Shown here: positions 1-8,566 of the stretch, piece after piece | Numbering within the stretch: the stretch's first letter is position 1 | How the letters are laid out: each line of letters begins with the position of its first letter | NCBI GenBank assembly: GCA_002067705.1 | Contig: MVRL01000104.1 | Span: 1-64,000, forward strand | From: Methanosaeta sp. PtaU1.Bin112 | GTDB lineage: Archaea > Halobacteriota > Methanosarcinia > Methanotrichales > Methanotrichaceae | Length of the DNA: 64,000 bases | Direction of reading: 5' to 3' | The notes under the pieces: generated by a model | Told to the model about the DNA's origin: nothing | Databases searched by the model: none | What the model saw: only the letters and a program-made list of their open reading frames with translations | Translations under genes and position numbers: made by a program

Positions 1-637
1 GTAGTCCAAAAAAGAGTCGAACCGGAAGGAGGATAGGTCGATACATCCTCCTTTATCGGAGTGCTTTCATGGTAAAAAAATCAGTATGACGAGTTTACAG
101 AGAGCACTTCGATTCCTATCCATATTGTACTTCCTCAGCTTTAATTCTCAACGTTGTTATAAATAGTTTATGTTGTTAATTTATAAGTTATAAAAAATAT
201 ATTTATTTTAAAAACAGATATCAAGCATTAGTTGGACATATATAGCAAGAAAAAATACCGAACATGCTTGCCAACTGTATAATATATTTATTTAAGATAC
301 AACGACAATACAATTATTTCATAATTAATTATAATAAATGGTAATGATGCCTAAACCAAACTGCTTTTCCCTTTAAAGATATAATGAAAAAGAGAGACCA
401 ATTAAGATATCAATTAAGCTTAGCAGGGAATAATTATTCTTTATTTATCAATGGATATAGTCATATTTATTATCATTGTGCCCTCATTGGACAACCACAG
501 AGGGGGGGAAAGATTCTTATAGATATAAAGAAAAAAACATACTAACATTTTCACAGGAGAAATGGCAAAGAGAGATAGAGTCAAAGACAAGCACTATTGG
601 CACCCGTTGTGATCGATTAGGGAAATAATGTTTCAAG
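1..637. other. AT-rich intergenic region, no gene seen
   Basis: No convincing coding region lies here; the only long open frame (reverse strand, to about 822) has no ribosome site or recognisable domain and overlaps a better gene. The stretch is very AT-rich and contains several TATA-like tracts. A hairpin lies at its left edge (listed separately). The last 40 bases carry the translation signals of the gene starting at 650. Confidence 0.6.
26..53. terminator. Perfect 9-bp hairpin, possible terminator of an upstream gene
   Basis: AAGGAGGAT at 26-34 is the exact reverse complement of ATCCTCCTT at 45-53, with a 10-base loop. AT-rich noncoding DNA follows. A gene may end just left of the window, but none is visible, so the terminator role is inferred. 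The 5' arm also resembles a Shine-Dalgarno sequence, so a regulatory hairpin is an alternative. Confidence 0.35.
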
Positions 638-649
638 GTGATGATGGAA

Positions 650-1075
650 ATGGCTGGAGAATTGGGACAAGAGGATAAGATTGCCAAAAGAATTATCATT
701 GTCCTAATGGCGCTCCTCTTGGTGATAGTCTTGGCAACACCTGCGAGCGCGATATCCCTTGGGAAAAAATCCAAGACGACCGACAATTGTGAAGTTAAAT
801 GCACGAAATACGAGCAAGTCATAGATAACAGTTATAAAAACGAGAAAACTGTCGCGGTTTACTCTTTCATAGTGGGTGGCGTTAAGAAGAACCTGTACGT
901 TAAATATGCTCAAGATTGCACGAGTGGACACTATGGCAGAACCTGCACTCCATTTGCGCGCTGCAAAGTAAATAATCTATGTGAGCAAAGCGGCCCTATT
1001 CTGACGGAAACCAGTGGCGATTGGGAAACGTGCAGCAAGTGGGAAATCACAGATGTTTGGGTGGCATCAGCCTAA
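650..1075 (+). CDS. Small secreted or membrane-anchored Cys-rich protein, unknown function
   Basis: I do not recognise a family. The protein is about 141 residues. A hydrophobic segment at about residues 15-34, ending in Ala-Ser-Ala, reads as a signal peptide or membrane anchor. The mature part has eight cysteines, consistent with an extracellular disulfide-bonded domain. The start is taken at ATG 650 because AGGTGAT at 636-642 matches the archaeal anti-Shine-Dalgarno and lies 7 bases upstream; GTG 638 and ATG 641 fall inside that site. The next gene, also secreted, starts 15 bases after the stop, so the two probably form an operon. Confidence 0.6.
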   Translation: MAGELGQEDKIAKRIIIVLMALLLVIVLATPASAISLGKKSKTTDNCEVKCTKYEQVIDNSYKNEKTVAVYSFIVGGVKKNLYVKYAQDCTSGHYGRTCTPFARCKVNNLCEQSGPILTETSGDWETCSKWEITDVWVASA

Positions 1076-1090
1076 GAGCTATGATCGAGA

Positions 1091-1534
1091 ATGATATATC
1101 CAAGATTGATTTTTGCCGTACTATTGACTATCAGTAGTCTGCCAAACTCTTTTGCTGCAGACAATATTGCAACTCAGTCGGAATTATCCACAGGCATCCC
1201 TGAGAGCGGACAGATAAATGCCAGACAGATTATACTGATAAATGCTACTATTGATACTAAAGTATCATCGTTATTGTTTGTTTTGACTTGGCTCAATGCC
1301 ACGAGTGATTTGGAAGCCACCTTGATCACCCCCGCCGGCGCAAAGATAGACTCGACAATACAACCCCCAGCCATTTATGGCGTGAATAGTAGCCTGATAT
1401 TCTATATCTTGCCAAATGCCGAGGTGGGAAAATGGACTGCAGTAATAAAAGCAAAAGATGTGCCTGATATGGGAGAATCCTATTGGGCCCTATTCGGCAT
1501 GATTTCAGAAGACGAATATCCAAACCAAGAATAA
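1091..1534 (+). CDS. Secreted protein with PPC-like beta-sandwich domain
   Basis: 147 residues with a cleavable-type signal peptide (about residues 1-22, ending Ser-Phe-Ala-Ala). The mature part has the pattern of a small beta-sandwich like pre-peptidase C-terminal or P-like domains: a Leu-Thr-Trp strand, an acidic Ser-Asp-Leu-Glu turn, 'TLITPAG', then a Gly-Lys-Trp-Thr strand. Several Asn-X-Ser/Thr sites could be glycosylated outside the cell. It follows the Cys-rich secreted gene by 15 bases and converges on the next gene with a 13-base gap. The domain assignment rests on pattern only; function is unknown. Confidence 0.55.
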   Translation: MIYPRLIFAVLLTISSLPNSFAADNIATQSELSTGIPESGQINARQIILINATIDTKVSSLLFVLTWLNATSDLEATLITPAGAKIDSTIQPPAIYGVNSSLIFYILPNAEVGKWTAVIKAKDVPDMGESYWALFGMISEDEYPNQE

Positions 1535-1547
1535 CAGTCAGGGTGTC

Positions 1548-2498
1548 TTATGCAATATGAATCACACTCTGTTTTATGCCTACCAATCCCTTTCCCGGAG
1601 AATAAATTCCTCCGGTCAAAATGTATTCACCCTTAACCCATGAATTATCAGGCAGAAGGATAAGATCGACACCCGGATGAGATGATTCCTGCAGACCTAC
1701 CGCACTATTTTCCGGCAAGAGAGGAAGCAAATCCATGAGAAGCTTGCTAGATACACTGATCGGCCCGTCTATATGCAGTGATTTGGAGCCCAGTGAGAGA
1801 GTAATATCAAGGCCGCTTGTAGTCCTGTTCTTAGCTATGCCCAGGCTCGCGTTTTCATAATTGCTCCGGGAGATCAGAATCGCAGCGAAGAATTTGCTCT
1901 CATTGCCTGGAACTGAGGTATTCATCATCACCGGAATAAACGGCTCATCTGCCTCGACGATGCTTGGAGCCTGCAAGATGGTTTGTCCTTCCGTTATCAG
2001 CAATGGCATAGAGATGAGCAAGCTTGATTTTTCTTCATCAAAGAAATAGAGAGAATACATGCCACTGCGGGTTCTCGATAGCAGGAATGACTTGCTTTCG
2101 GCATTTTCGATATAATTAGAATTGCTGCTATTTAATAAAGGATAATATTTTTCGCATATTTTGCCACTAAAATCAACTCCATAATCGTCTGAAATGAAAA
2201 ATGAGAGATCGAATGGAGATATGCACATAGAGATATTGGATGCAGCTGGCTCTAGAGAAGAATGATAGGTTCCATTAATTGATTGGTTGATGGAATATAC
2301 AGGAAGACGTTCAAAATGCTCCATAGATGCTGTTCCATTCGGAAGGGCTATCTTCGGCATTAATAATGTATCATTTCCTTCAAAACCTATTGAAGACCCA
2401 CCCGAAGAGTATACAAAGAATGCCGATGAAGTGTTGCCCAATGCAGCCATATTAGCGAGAACAATCAGCAGCAAGAGCAGAATGTTCTTTCCATCCAT
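1548..2498 (-). CDS. Secreted protein of unknown function
   Basis: 316 residues beginning with a strong signal peptide (Leu-rich core at about residues 6-20). The rest has no transmembrane segment and is rich in Ser, Asn and Leu, with many Asn-X-Ser/Thr sites, typical of glycosylated archaeal surface proteins. I see no catalytic motif and recognise no family. It runs opposite to its neighbours and ends 13 bases from the preceding gene. It diverges from the CPBP protease at 2607 across about 108 bases, which must hold both promoters. Confidence 0.6.
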   Translation of the reverse strand: MDGKNILLLLLIVLANMAALGNTSSAFFVYSSGGSSIGFEGNDTLLMPKIALPNGTASMEHFERLPVYSINQSINGTYHSSLEPAASNISMCISPFDLSFFISDDYGVDFSGKICEKYYPLLNSSNSNYIENAESKSFLLSRTRSGMYSLYFFDEEKSSLLISMPLLITEGQTILQAPSIVEADEPFIPVMMNTSVPGNESKFFAAILISRSNYENASLGIAKNRTTSGLDITLSLGSKSLHIDGPISVSSKLLMDLLPLLPENSAVGLQESSHPGVDLILLPDNSWVKGEYILTGGIYSPGKGLVGIKQSVIHIA

Positions 2499-2606
2499 AA
2501 TTGATGAAAAGATGCATTGATGATATATATGGCTTTTCCGTAGTAAAAGCTCAGATTCTGCGAGGGGAAGCTATTAGATCTGAAAGAAGAATGAATCGGG
2601 ATAAGA

Positions 2607-3470
2607 ATGAACATAAAAGATATTACAAGATATAAACTTGATCTCATATTGCCCATAATCTTGATTCTTCTGGCAGAGTCCCTCATCTTTTTCGGCAAAA
2701 CAAAGGCAGCAATGCCCATTCATGCCACTAACTTGGTTTTCCTTATATTATCATCTATTTTTATAAGTAATCGTATATACCCCGCATTGATGCTTTTGCC
2801 TCTCTTCCGTCTCATAAATGTCGCCATGCCGGTTTTTTTCAATTTAACCCTTTATTCTTATTCTATGGTTTACGCTCCCATGTTCATACCTATATTTCTC
2901 CTTGTAAAGGATGGTTTTATAAGCCGCTCGGAAGCGGGAGTGACATTTAGGGGTTTCTTGTATTATTTTCCTCTTGCGATTGCCATAGGCTCTGCCCTGG
3001 GTTGGGGAGAATACTATGTGATACATCCTCAACTGCTGACACCAGGAGCCAATATCAAAGAGATCTTGGTTCTTATAGTTACGATGATATTCTTTGTCGG
3101 AATTGTAGAAGAGTTCGTTTTCAGATCGTCTCTTCAAACTGTTCTGGAAGAAAGATTGGGCTCAATTGCAGGGCTCTTGCTGGCAAGCGTTATTTTCGGA
3201 TTCATGCACAGCGGCTACCAAATGCCTCTGGAGCTTCTTTATGTCTCTTTTGCCGGAATCGTCTTCGGACTGCTCTTCAAGCTAACAAGAAGCCTGCCGA
3301 TAATCTCCCTGGCTCATGGCGTTACTAATATCTCTTTATTTCTGGTAGTGCCTCTGGCAACTGATTTATTGATATACATCATATCGGTCCCGGCACTCAT
3401 TTTTGTGTTTTGTGCCTATTTTATCAGGCGGAAATCAGGAATAGTAAGCAGCGGTCAGAAAAAAATCTAG
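2607..3470 (+). CDS. CPBP-family intramembrane glutamic endopeptidase
   Basis: A polytopic membrane protein of 287 residues from the CAAX protease and bacteriocin-processing (ABI) family, which cleaves substrates within the membrane. All three hallmark motifs are present: Glu-Glu-x-x-x-Arg at about residues 168-173, Phe-x-x-x-His ending at His201, and His-x-x-x-Asn starting at His237. About seven or eight hydrophobic segments surround them. Length is normal for the family. The substrate cannot be told from context; it stands alone between secreted protein genes. A second, more divergent member lies at 25.9 kb. Confidence 0.85.
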   Translation: MNIKDITRYKLDLILPIILILLAESLIFFGKTKAAMPIHATNLVFLILSSIFISNRIYPALMLLPLFRLINVAMPVFFNLTLYSYSMVYAPMFIPIFLLVKDGFISRSEAGVTFRGFLYYFPLAIAIGSALGWGEYYVIHPQLLTPGANIKEILVLIVTMIFFVGIVEEFVFRSSLQTVLEERLGSIAGLLLASVIFGFMHSGYQMPLELLYVSFAGIVFGLLFKLTRSLPIISLAHGVTNISLFLVVPLATDLLIYIISVPALIFVFCAYFIRRKSGIVSSGQKKI

Positions 3471-3537
3471 TTCGACATCCCTGCCGCAATAGGAGCAATG
3501 GCACCACGTCCATAGCCTCATTTGAAGCTGATCATAA

Positions 3538-3846
3538 CTATCTGCCAACAACTTCGATGACTTTGTAGCCTACAATCAAGAAGAATGTGATCACCATTGG
3601 CACAATAGCCAGGTTCAGCATAGTCGACAGGCGCTTGTTCCACTGTGAAGAAGCCGACAAAATTTCAGATGCGCTAAGCAAAACAATAAGACAGATTACA
3701 CTTATAACGCTGATTTCAGAGACCCCAACCGTTGAAAAAGCGGTGATAACCGATGTCGTGCTAGCTGCACTCATTGTGCTAGTTGTGCTCATTGTGCTAG
3801 CTGCACTCATTGTACTACTTACAGTACTCAACATCGAGGATAACAT
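3538..3846 (-). CDS. Small membrane protein with Ser/Thr/Met/Ala hexapeptide repeats
   Basis: 102 residues. The N-terminal third consists of six-residue units of the form Ser-Thr-Met-Ser-(Ala/Thr)-(Ala/Thr), encoded by 18-bp tandem repeats. Two hydrophobic segments follow (about residues 44-60 and 76-96), so the protein probably spans the membrane twice and exposes the repeat tail. The reverse strand is preferred because its translation gives a sensible two-helix membrane protein, whereas the overlapping forward frame is hydrophobic only where the repeat is mirrored. Function unknown. Confidence 0.55.
   Translation of the reverse strand: MLSSMLSTVSSTMSAASTMSTTSTMSAASTTSVITAFSTVGVSEISVISVICLIVLLSASEILSASSQWNKRLSTMLNLAIVPMVITFFLIVGYKVIEVVGR
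3758..3829. repeat. 18-bp tandem repeat, about four copies, in a coding region
   Basis: Units start at 3758, 3776, 3794 and 3812. The first and third are identical (GTGCTAGCTGCACTCATT), the second differs at three positions, and the fourth is degenerate. The unit is a multiple of three, so copy-number change would keep the reading frame of the membrane protein. Confidence 0.85.
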
Positions 3847-4102
3847 GATCTTCTATTCTCACTGATTTTAATCCTGTCTGGATCTTACACACCATCCATC
3901 TTGCTCACATATTGTATTTATAGATAACCAGTGGAGAACCTAAGACATTAATAATTTAGTTGAAAAATAAATATCATAAAGCCTAGAATGAAGGTGCAAC
4001 GCTGCCGTTTCCCCCACGCATCCCGATCTATTCATGGCATTAATGTTTGGCCTCTATCCATCAAAGTCCCCAATTATTACGAGGATGATGCAAAACATAG
4101 AA

Positions 4103-4438
4103 CTAGAGATAGAATTGCTTGAATGGCTTTCTGTACTCATCCTGCAGCTCATACTTCAGCACAATCTTTTCTGGCAAAATATGGACCTCCCTTATCGATT
4201 GGCTGAAGAGGTACCATATAAAACCCCTATCAGGAAGCCTGTACCTGTCTGGCAGGGTTTCCGTGAACTCCGATTGGCCCATGATATATGTTCTAAGCAT
4301 CTCGCTTCCCGATGAATAGAGAAATGGAAAGCTTACGTTTTCAATCTCCCGCTGGCTGCTGCCGCGCAGGCGCAGACGCTGCGCCAGAAATGCCAGGTAG
4401 TCATCTTTGGTTACCACCAGCTCTCTGTTCTCGCTCAT
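4103..4438 (-). CDS. Conserved-looking small protein, unknown function
   Basis: 111 residues, soluble and charged, with no signal peptide or membrane segment. The start is fixed by a strong ribosome site: GGAGGTGAT ends 4 bases before ATG 4438, and the upstream in-frame GTG lies inside that site. Residues 15-30 (Ala-Gln-Arg-Leu-Arg-Leu-Arg, then Gln-Arg-Glu-Ile-Glu) suggest an amphipathic helix; the C-terminal half is rich in aromatics. It sits 70 bases downstream of aroD on the same strand and may be cotranscribed. I recognise no family. Confidence 0.55.
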   Translation of the reverse strand: MSENRELVVTKDDYLAFLAQRLRLRGSSQREIENVSFPFLYSSGSEMLRTYIMGQSEFTETLPDRYRLPDRGFIWYLFSQSIREVHILPEKIVLKYELQDEYRKPFKQFYL

Positions 4439-4508
4439 TGCAATCACCTCCGGTTTTACGGCAGATGGGTGAGATAAAAGTTATCGTTGCTTTATCGCAA
4501 AAAAATAT

Positions 4509-5159
4509 TCACGATAAGAGCTTTCTTGCCAGACACAACTCAGCCAGACTCATCTGGCCTGGTGCTGTGCTCTCTGTGACAAACCCGTAAGTAAGAACGG
4601 ACCCATAAAGAGGGGCTACGGCGCGCAGATGCCTGCCAACTCGGCCCATGGCAATCATGCAAAGGGGCATGTCCGCATCCAGCAAGAGCTGCAATATCCT
4701 CAAATTGTCCTGAAGGCTCTTGGGAGTCACAGCGATCTTGGCAATAGCAGCTTTCGTCTTCTTCATCTCCTCGTAGATAGCCATTAATTGCGACTGCTCA
4801 GGCATGCCCTGAAAGTCATGATAAGAGATTATTACCGGTTTTATTATTTTAGAAATTGCATAATCCCTCAGATCTGCCAGGAGTTCCACATCTACATAGT
4901 CGGCATAGTAGGCTGCTTTAACGAGCAGATCTATCCTCTCTCTTTCGCTGCCCTGAAACATCCCACCTTCAGCCTGAAGGCGAGCTGTAGCGATGATCGG
5001 CTTGACAGTGGCCCTTCGCACCGCTTTCAAGGTTTCCAGAGGATCGCTGAGAGATAGCAGGTCCAGCCGAAGCTCGACCATATCAGCTTCGCCAGCTACC
5101 TGAACATCATCTTCCGCATCCTTTCCTAAAACAGCTACTATGCGCGACCTGTGATTCAT
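4509..5159 (-). CDS. aroD: 3-dehydroquinate dehydratase, type I
   Basis: Catalyses dehydration of 3-dehydroquinate to 3-dehydroshikimate, the third step of the shikimate pathway, through a Schiff-base lysine. The 216-residue length fits type I enzymes. Substrate-binding Glu-Leu-Arg-Leu-Asp is at about residues 29-33, the catalytic His is His114 in Ser-Tyr-His-Asp, and the Schiff-base Lys is Lys141. It begins 4 bases after the stop of the 3-dehydroquinate synthase II gene, so two consecutive pathway steps are made from one operon. Confidence 0.93.
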   Translation of the reverse strand: MNHRSRIVAVLGKDAEDDVQVAGEADMVELRLDLLSLSDPLETLKAVRRATVKPIIATARLQAEGGMFQGSERERIDLLVKAAYYADYVDVELLADLRDYAISKIIKPVIISYHDFQGMPEQSQLMAIYEEMKKTKAAIAKIAVTPKSLQDNLRILQLLLDADMPLCMIAMGRVGRHLRAVAPLYGSVLTYGFVTESTAPGQMSLAELCLARKLLS

Positions 5160-5163
5160 AATA

Positions 5164-6285
5164 CTACTGCTCCACTATGCTCTCTTCAATCTTCATTCCA
5201 AAGTGACGGGCCGTCTCCTCCAGATGCACTAAAACCTCATTTCCCGCCTTGATATCGGTCACCGGTTTTGGCAAGCCGTCAGACCCGACCAGTTTTATGG
5301 TCTCGGCGTTCTGCAGAAGAGTGCTTATCCTCTGTCCGTTGGCCTCGGCTTCGATGAGGATCATGGGCCTTTTCTCGATTTTGGCGCGACCGACTATTGC
5401 CGTCCTGGCGAGACCATCCTTGCTGACGATGGTAACCTCCTCTCCCGATTTAAGCTCGGAGAGGTAGCGCGTCTTCTCTCCCACCCGAATGTAAGCATGC
5501 ACCGCTCCGGCATTGACCCGGAAGGGGCGAGCCGCCACATAGGGGCTGTCTTCAGACTCGCTGTGAACCAGGAAGAAGCCCTTGGCTTGGGAGCCGATGA
5601 GCATTCCCTCTCCAAAGGACATCATGCTGGCCGTGTCCACACAGACCCGATCTCCCATGCCCACCGCCTTGACAGCCGTCACCTTTGCTGAGATCAGCTC
5701 CACTCGGCCCTTTTGCGACTCCTCTACCGCATCCATGACCCTCTTGACCTCAGAAGGATCTTTGCAGTCCAGCAGCACCCCATCTGATCCCTTTTCCAGA
5801 GTGGCCAGTGCCAGACGTGCTTCCTCTGCCGTCTTAACTCCGCTTATGATCTTGACGGATGCGCCCTGCAGTCCGGCAATCATGTTCTCCAGGGGAATGA
5901 CCTTCCAGTCTGTGCCAATGACCAGGAGATAGTCTGCAATCTTGCCCATCTCCACTGCGAACTCTTCATACTTCTTATTGGCTATGACCACATAAGCAGC
6001 CCTTATCCCGGAAACAGTCTTGGCAAGAGCAGCGTCCATTGAGCTTGCTGCCTCTTTGGGGAGAGCGACAGTTCCATCGCCCTCGCCTCCTTTGCCCACA
6101 ACGAGGATATCTTCGGTCCCTTTTTCTGCACCAAAGCAGGCTACCTTGATTTTGCCTAGCTCCCTCACGCGATCGATGTTATCCCGGTCCACCAGCACGC
6201 AGTCGAAACCGGACTCGAGAGCGGTTGTGATCATGGGCTTGACCATCTGCCATGATCCTTCGGCCATTAGCCACTTCTCTTTCAT
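5164..6285 (-). CDS. aroB': 3-dehydroquinate synthase II (archaeal)
   Basis: The archaeal enzyme converts 2-amino-3,7-dideoxy-D-threo-hept-6-ulosonate to 3-dehydroquinate with NAD, replacing bacterial AroB; it acts in the cytoplasm. The 373 residues match the family length. Recognisable blocks include the N-terminal barrel part (Val-Leu-Val-Asp-Arg-Asp near residue 30) and a central Gly-Met-Gly-Asp-Arg-Val-Cys-Val-Asp segment followed by Gly-Met-Leu-Ile-Gly-Ser. It is the first gene of the pair with aroD. The partner aldolase that makes its substrate is not in the window. Confidence 0.93.
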   Translation of the reverse strand: MKEKWLMAEGSWQMVKPMITTALESGFDCVLVDRDNIDRVRELGKIKVACFGAEKGTEDILVVGKGGEGDGTVALPKEAASSMDAALAKTVSGIRAAYVVIANKKYEEFAVEMGKIADYLLVIGTDWKVIPLENMIAGLQGASVKIISGVKTAEEARLALATLEKGSDGVLLDCKDPSEVKRVMDAVEESQKGRVELISAKVTAVKAVGMGDRVCVDTASMMSFGEGMLIGSQAKGFFLVHSESEDSPYVAARPFRVNAGAVHAYIRVGEKTRYLSELKSGEEVTIVSKDGLARTAIVGRAKIEKRPMILIEAEANGQRISTLLQNAETIKLVGSDGLPKPVTDIKAGNEVLVHLEETARHFGMKIEESIVEQ

Positions 6286-6367
6286 ATGCTACCCCAGGGC
6301 ATTTTATTACTAATCTCTTTTGGCAGTTATGCTAAAAAAATTTATATGAGGAGCAGAGAATGAACTT

Positions 6368-7075
6368 ATGGGAAATCGGTTGGTTTATAGCCCGGTAAGC
6401 TTGCTGTTCATGCTACTACTTGCGTTCTTGCTCTTTGTCGTGGTCGGCTTTCTATTTCTAGACCTGGCCAGGACAGCTTTCACCAAGATTGGCTTCTCCT
6501 GGAGCCAGGCGCTCTTTGTTTTGCTTGCCTGCCTTCTCGGAAGCAGCATTAATATACCGCTGACCAATCTGGAGTGCAACACCCCTCTGGTTCAGGAGCG
6601 GCAGATTCGGGCCTTCGGAATCACTTACCGTGTGCCTGTGGTGGAGGTCGTAAGCTGCCGCACACTGCTGGCAATCAACGTGGGCGGGGCACTGATACCG
6701 ACTGTGATATCCATAGCGCTAATTCACAGGTTCCCGGAGTCTTTGAACTATGCACTCATTGGTATCGCTTTCGTGGCGATATTAACTCATCTTGTGGCCA
6801 AACCTGTTAAGGGCCTGGGAATAGTAACGCCTGCCCTTCTTCCGCCCCTGAGTGCAGCAATAGCTGCGATCCTGCTGGTCTATTTTGGGGGAGCGCCGCA
6901 CGACATTATCTTTCTGATAGCCTATGTGAGCGGAACATTGGGGGCGCTCATTGGTGCAGACATTTTGAACCTCAACAAGATCCGTGATCTGGGCGCACCG
7001 GTGGCCAGCATTGGCGGAGCCGGAACCTTTGACGGCGTATTTCTATCCGGCCTGATCGCAGTGCTCTTGCTCTGA
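6368..7075 (+). CDS. DUF1614-family membrane protein
   Basis: 235 residues with about seven hydrophobic helices. The pattern of the DUF1614 family is visible: an early Gly-Ser-Ser-Ile-Asn-Ile-Pro-Leu segment after the second helix, and a C-terminal Gly-Ala-Asp-(Ile-Leu-Asn-Leu) block followed by a Gly-Gly-Ala-Gly-Thr-Phe-Asp-Gly motif, which looks like a conserved polar site in the membrane. Biochemical function is unknown for the family. It diverges from aroB' across about 80 bases containing an AAATTTATAT box near 6340, and runs into the UbiD-family gene 40 bases downstream. Confidence 0.78.
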   Translation: MGNRLVYSPVSLLFMLLLAFLLFVVVGFLFLDLARTAFTKIGFSWSQALFVLLACLLGSSINIPLTNLECNTPLVQERQIRAFGITYRVPVVEVVSCRTLLAINVGGALIPTVISIALIHRFPESLNYALIGIAFVAILTHLVAKPVKGLGIVTPALLPPLSAAIAAILLVYFGGAPHDIIFLIAYVSGTLGALIGADILNLNKIRDLGAPVASIGGAGTFDGVFLSGLIAVLLL

Positions 7076-7115
7076 ACGGAAAAAAGCTTTAAGATAAACG
7101 CGGAAAGGGTAAACC

Positions 7116-8375
7116 ATGAGCTTTAGGGGCTTCCTGGAGGATTTGAAAAAGGACGGGACGCTGAAAGAGGTGCAACAATCAGTCTCCCCCATCCTTGAGG
7201 TCGCGGATCGCGCCTGGGGAAAGGGACCGATATTCTTTAACGATGCAGGCGGCCATAAGTGCTGTTTGAACATCCTGGGCACTCGCCCTCTGTTGGCAAG
7301 GGCCCTGGGAATAGAGACTCATGATATGGTCGCTCATCTTGCCGGGATCGGCTACGATGGGCCGGTTCGCGAGGTGGATTCCTCTCCCTTTATGGAGTGC
7401 GTGAGCGCTCCCGATCTTTCCCGGATTCCCGTTCTCACCCATTTCCAGGGCGACGGAGGGCCTTACATCACCTCTGCGGTGGTGGTAAGCCGGTTTGAGG
7501 GGAGACTAAACGCCTGCGTGCACAGGCTCATGGTTATCGGAAGGGACCGGCTGGCGGCGCGACTCGTTCCTGGTCGGCATACTCATCAGTTCTACCAGGC
7601 GGCAATGGCCAAAGGAGAGGAGCTTCCTGTGGCCATTGCCATAGGGGTAGACCCGGTGTTGCTCATAGCGGCATCAACGCGCGTTCCCCCGGAAAAGGAG
7701 TTCTCCTATGCAGCGGCTCTGCGGGGCTCTCCCGTGGAGCTGGTGCGTCTGGAGAACGGCACTTTTGCTCCCCATGCAGAGATAGTGCTGGAGGGCTACA
7801 TCACCGGCAAGAAGGCGAGCGAAGGGCCTTTTGTGGATATCACCGGCACCTGCGATCTCGTCCGGCAGGAGCCTGTCATCCGGCTGACCAGGATGATGAC
7901 CCGTGAGGATCCCATCTACCAGGGCCTGCTTCCCGCGGGCGGCGAGCACAAGATGCTCATGGGAATTCCCTACGAGCCGCTGATCTACAAAGCAGCCTCA
8001 AAGGTTGCCAGGGTCAAAAACGTCATCCTGACGGACGGAGGATGCAATTACTTCCATGCCGTGGTGCAGATTGAGAAGGTGACTGAGCAGGATGCGAGAA
8101 GGGTGATCGATGCCGCTTTTCAGGCGCACGGCTCTCTGAAGCATGTTCTGGTGGTCGACTCGGACATCGATATATACGATCCCAGCGACCTGGAGTTTGC
8201 AGTCGCCACTCGCATGCGAGCCGATGAGGACCTCGTCATCTATCCCAATGTGCGGGGCAGCACCCTAGATCCGCGCAGCCGGGAGGGCATTACCACCAAA
8301 ATGGGAATAGATGCCACAGCCAGGCTGGAGCGGCTCTGGAAGTTTGCCAGGGTGACGCCGAAAGGGCAGGGTTAG
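7116..8375 (+). CDS. UbiD-family decarboxylase, probable trans-anhydromevalonate 5-phosphate decarboxylase
   Basis: UbiD-family enzymes decarboxylate unsaturated acids with prenylated FMN. In many archaea a short member (about 420-450 residues) decarboxylates trans-anhydromevalonate 5-phosphate to isopentenyl phosphate in the modified mevalonate pathway. The 419-residue length, the conserved core (Leu-Asn-Ala-Cys-Val-His-Arg-Leu-Met, then Gly-Arg-His-Thr-His) and the lack of ubiquinone in methanogens favour that role over UbiD proper. No UbiX or aconitase-X gene is next to it, so the substrate is inferred from family knowledge. The prenyl diphosphate synthase at 62.6 kb would act later in the same pathway. 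Confidence 0.8.
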   Translation: MSFRGFLEDLKKDGTLKEVQQSVSPILEVADRAWGKGPIFFNDAGGHKCCLNILGTRPLLARALGIETHDMVAHLAGIGYDGPVREVDSSPFMECVSAPDLSRIPVLTHFQGDGGPYITSAVVVSRFEGRLNACVHRLMVIGRDRLAARLVPGRHTHQFYQAAMAKGEELPVAIAIGVDPVLLIAASTRVPPEKEFSYAAALRGSPVELVRLENGTFAPHAEIVLEGYITGKKASEGPFVDITGTCDLVRQEPVIRLTRMMTREDPIYQGLLPAGGEHKMLMGIPYEPLIYKAASKVARVKNVILTDGGCNYFHAVVQIEKVTEQDARRVIDAAFQAHGSLKHVLVVDSDIDIYDPSDLEFAVATRMRADEDLVIYPNVRGSTLDPRSREGITTKMGIDATARLERLWKFARVTPKGQG

Positions 8376-8425
8376 GCTGGGCTAGGGGCCCAGAATTCAT
8401 CACCATTATCTCTTTGCCCTTCTCT

Positions 8426-8521
8426 TCAGATCTCCAGGTAAAGGCGGATGCTGAAGACCGTCCCCACGGCGAGGATGATTGACAGCATCAGTGCCAGTAC
8501 CTGCAACATTATCTCGGTCAT
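8426..8521 (-). CDS. 31-residue single-span membrane peptide coupled to ftsZ
   Basis: A 31-codon frame that encodes an almost entirely hydrophobic helix (about residues 4-24) with a short charged tail. Its ATG overlaps the TGA of the preceding 15-codon frame as ATGA, and that frame overlaps the ftsZ stop the same way. It would be the last member of the ftsZ transcript, ending about 50 bases from the convergent UbiD-family gene. No homologue is recognised. Support is the helix pattern and the chained overlaps; it could be chance. Confidence 0.4.
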   Translation of the reverse strand: MTEIMLQVLALMLSIILAVGTVFSIRLYLEI

Positions 8522-8565
8522 CTCATCGTGTCTCTCATGGCACTCATGTTTCTCATGTCACTCAT
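8518..8565 (-). CDS. 15-residue Met-rich mini-ORF overlapping the ftsZ stop
   Basis: Reads [15 protein letters not shown] and stop. Its ATG overlaps the ftsZ TGA as ATGA, and its own TGA overlaps the ATG of the 31-residue peptide in the same way. The frame is built from a 9-base repeat (ATGAG plus 4), so it may be a string of reinitiation codons rather than a functional peptide. Confidence 0.3.
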   Translation of the reverse strand: MSDMRNMSAMRDTMR

Positions 8566-8566
8566 T
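8534..8566. repeat. 9-bp period repeat CTCATGnnn, four copies
   Basis: CTCAT(G/T) begins at 8534, 8543, 8552 and 8561. On the reverse strand this places an ATG-AG every 9 bases immediately after, and overlapping, the ftsZ stop codon. The array lies within the 15-codon mini-ORF. Confidence 0.8.
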
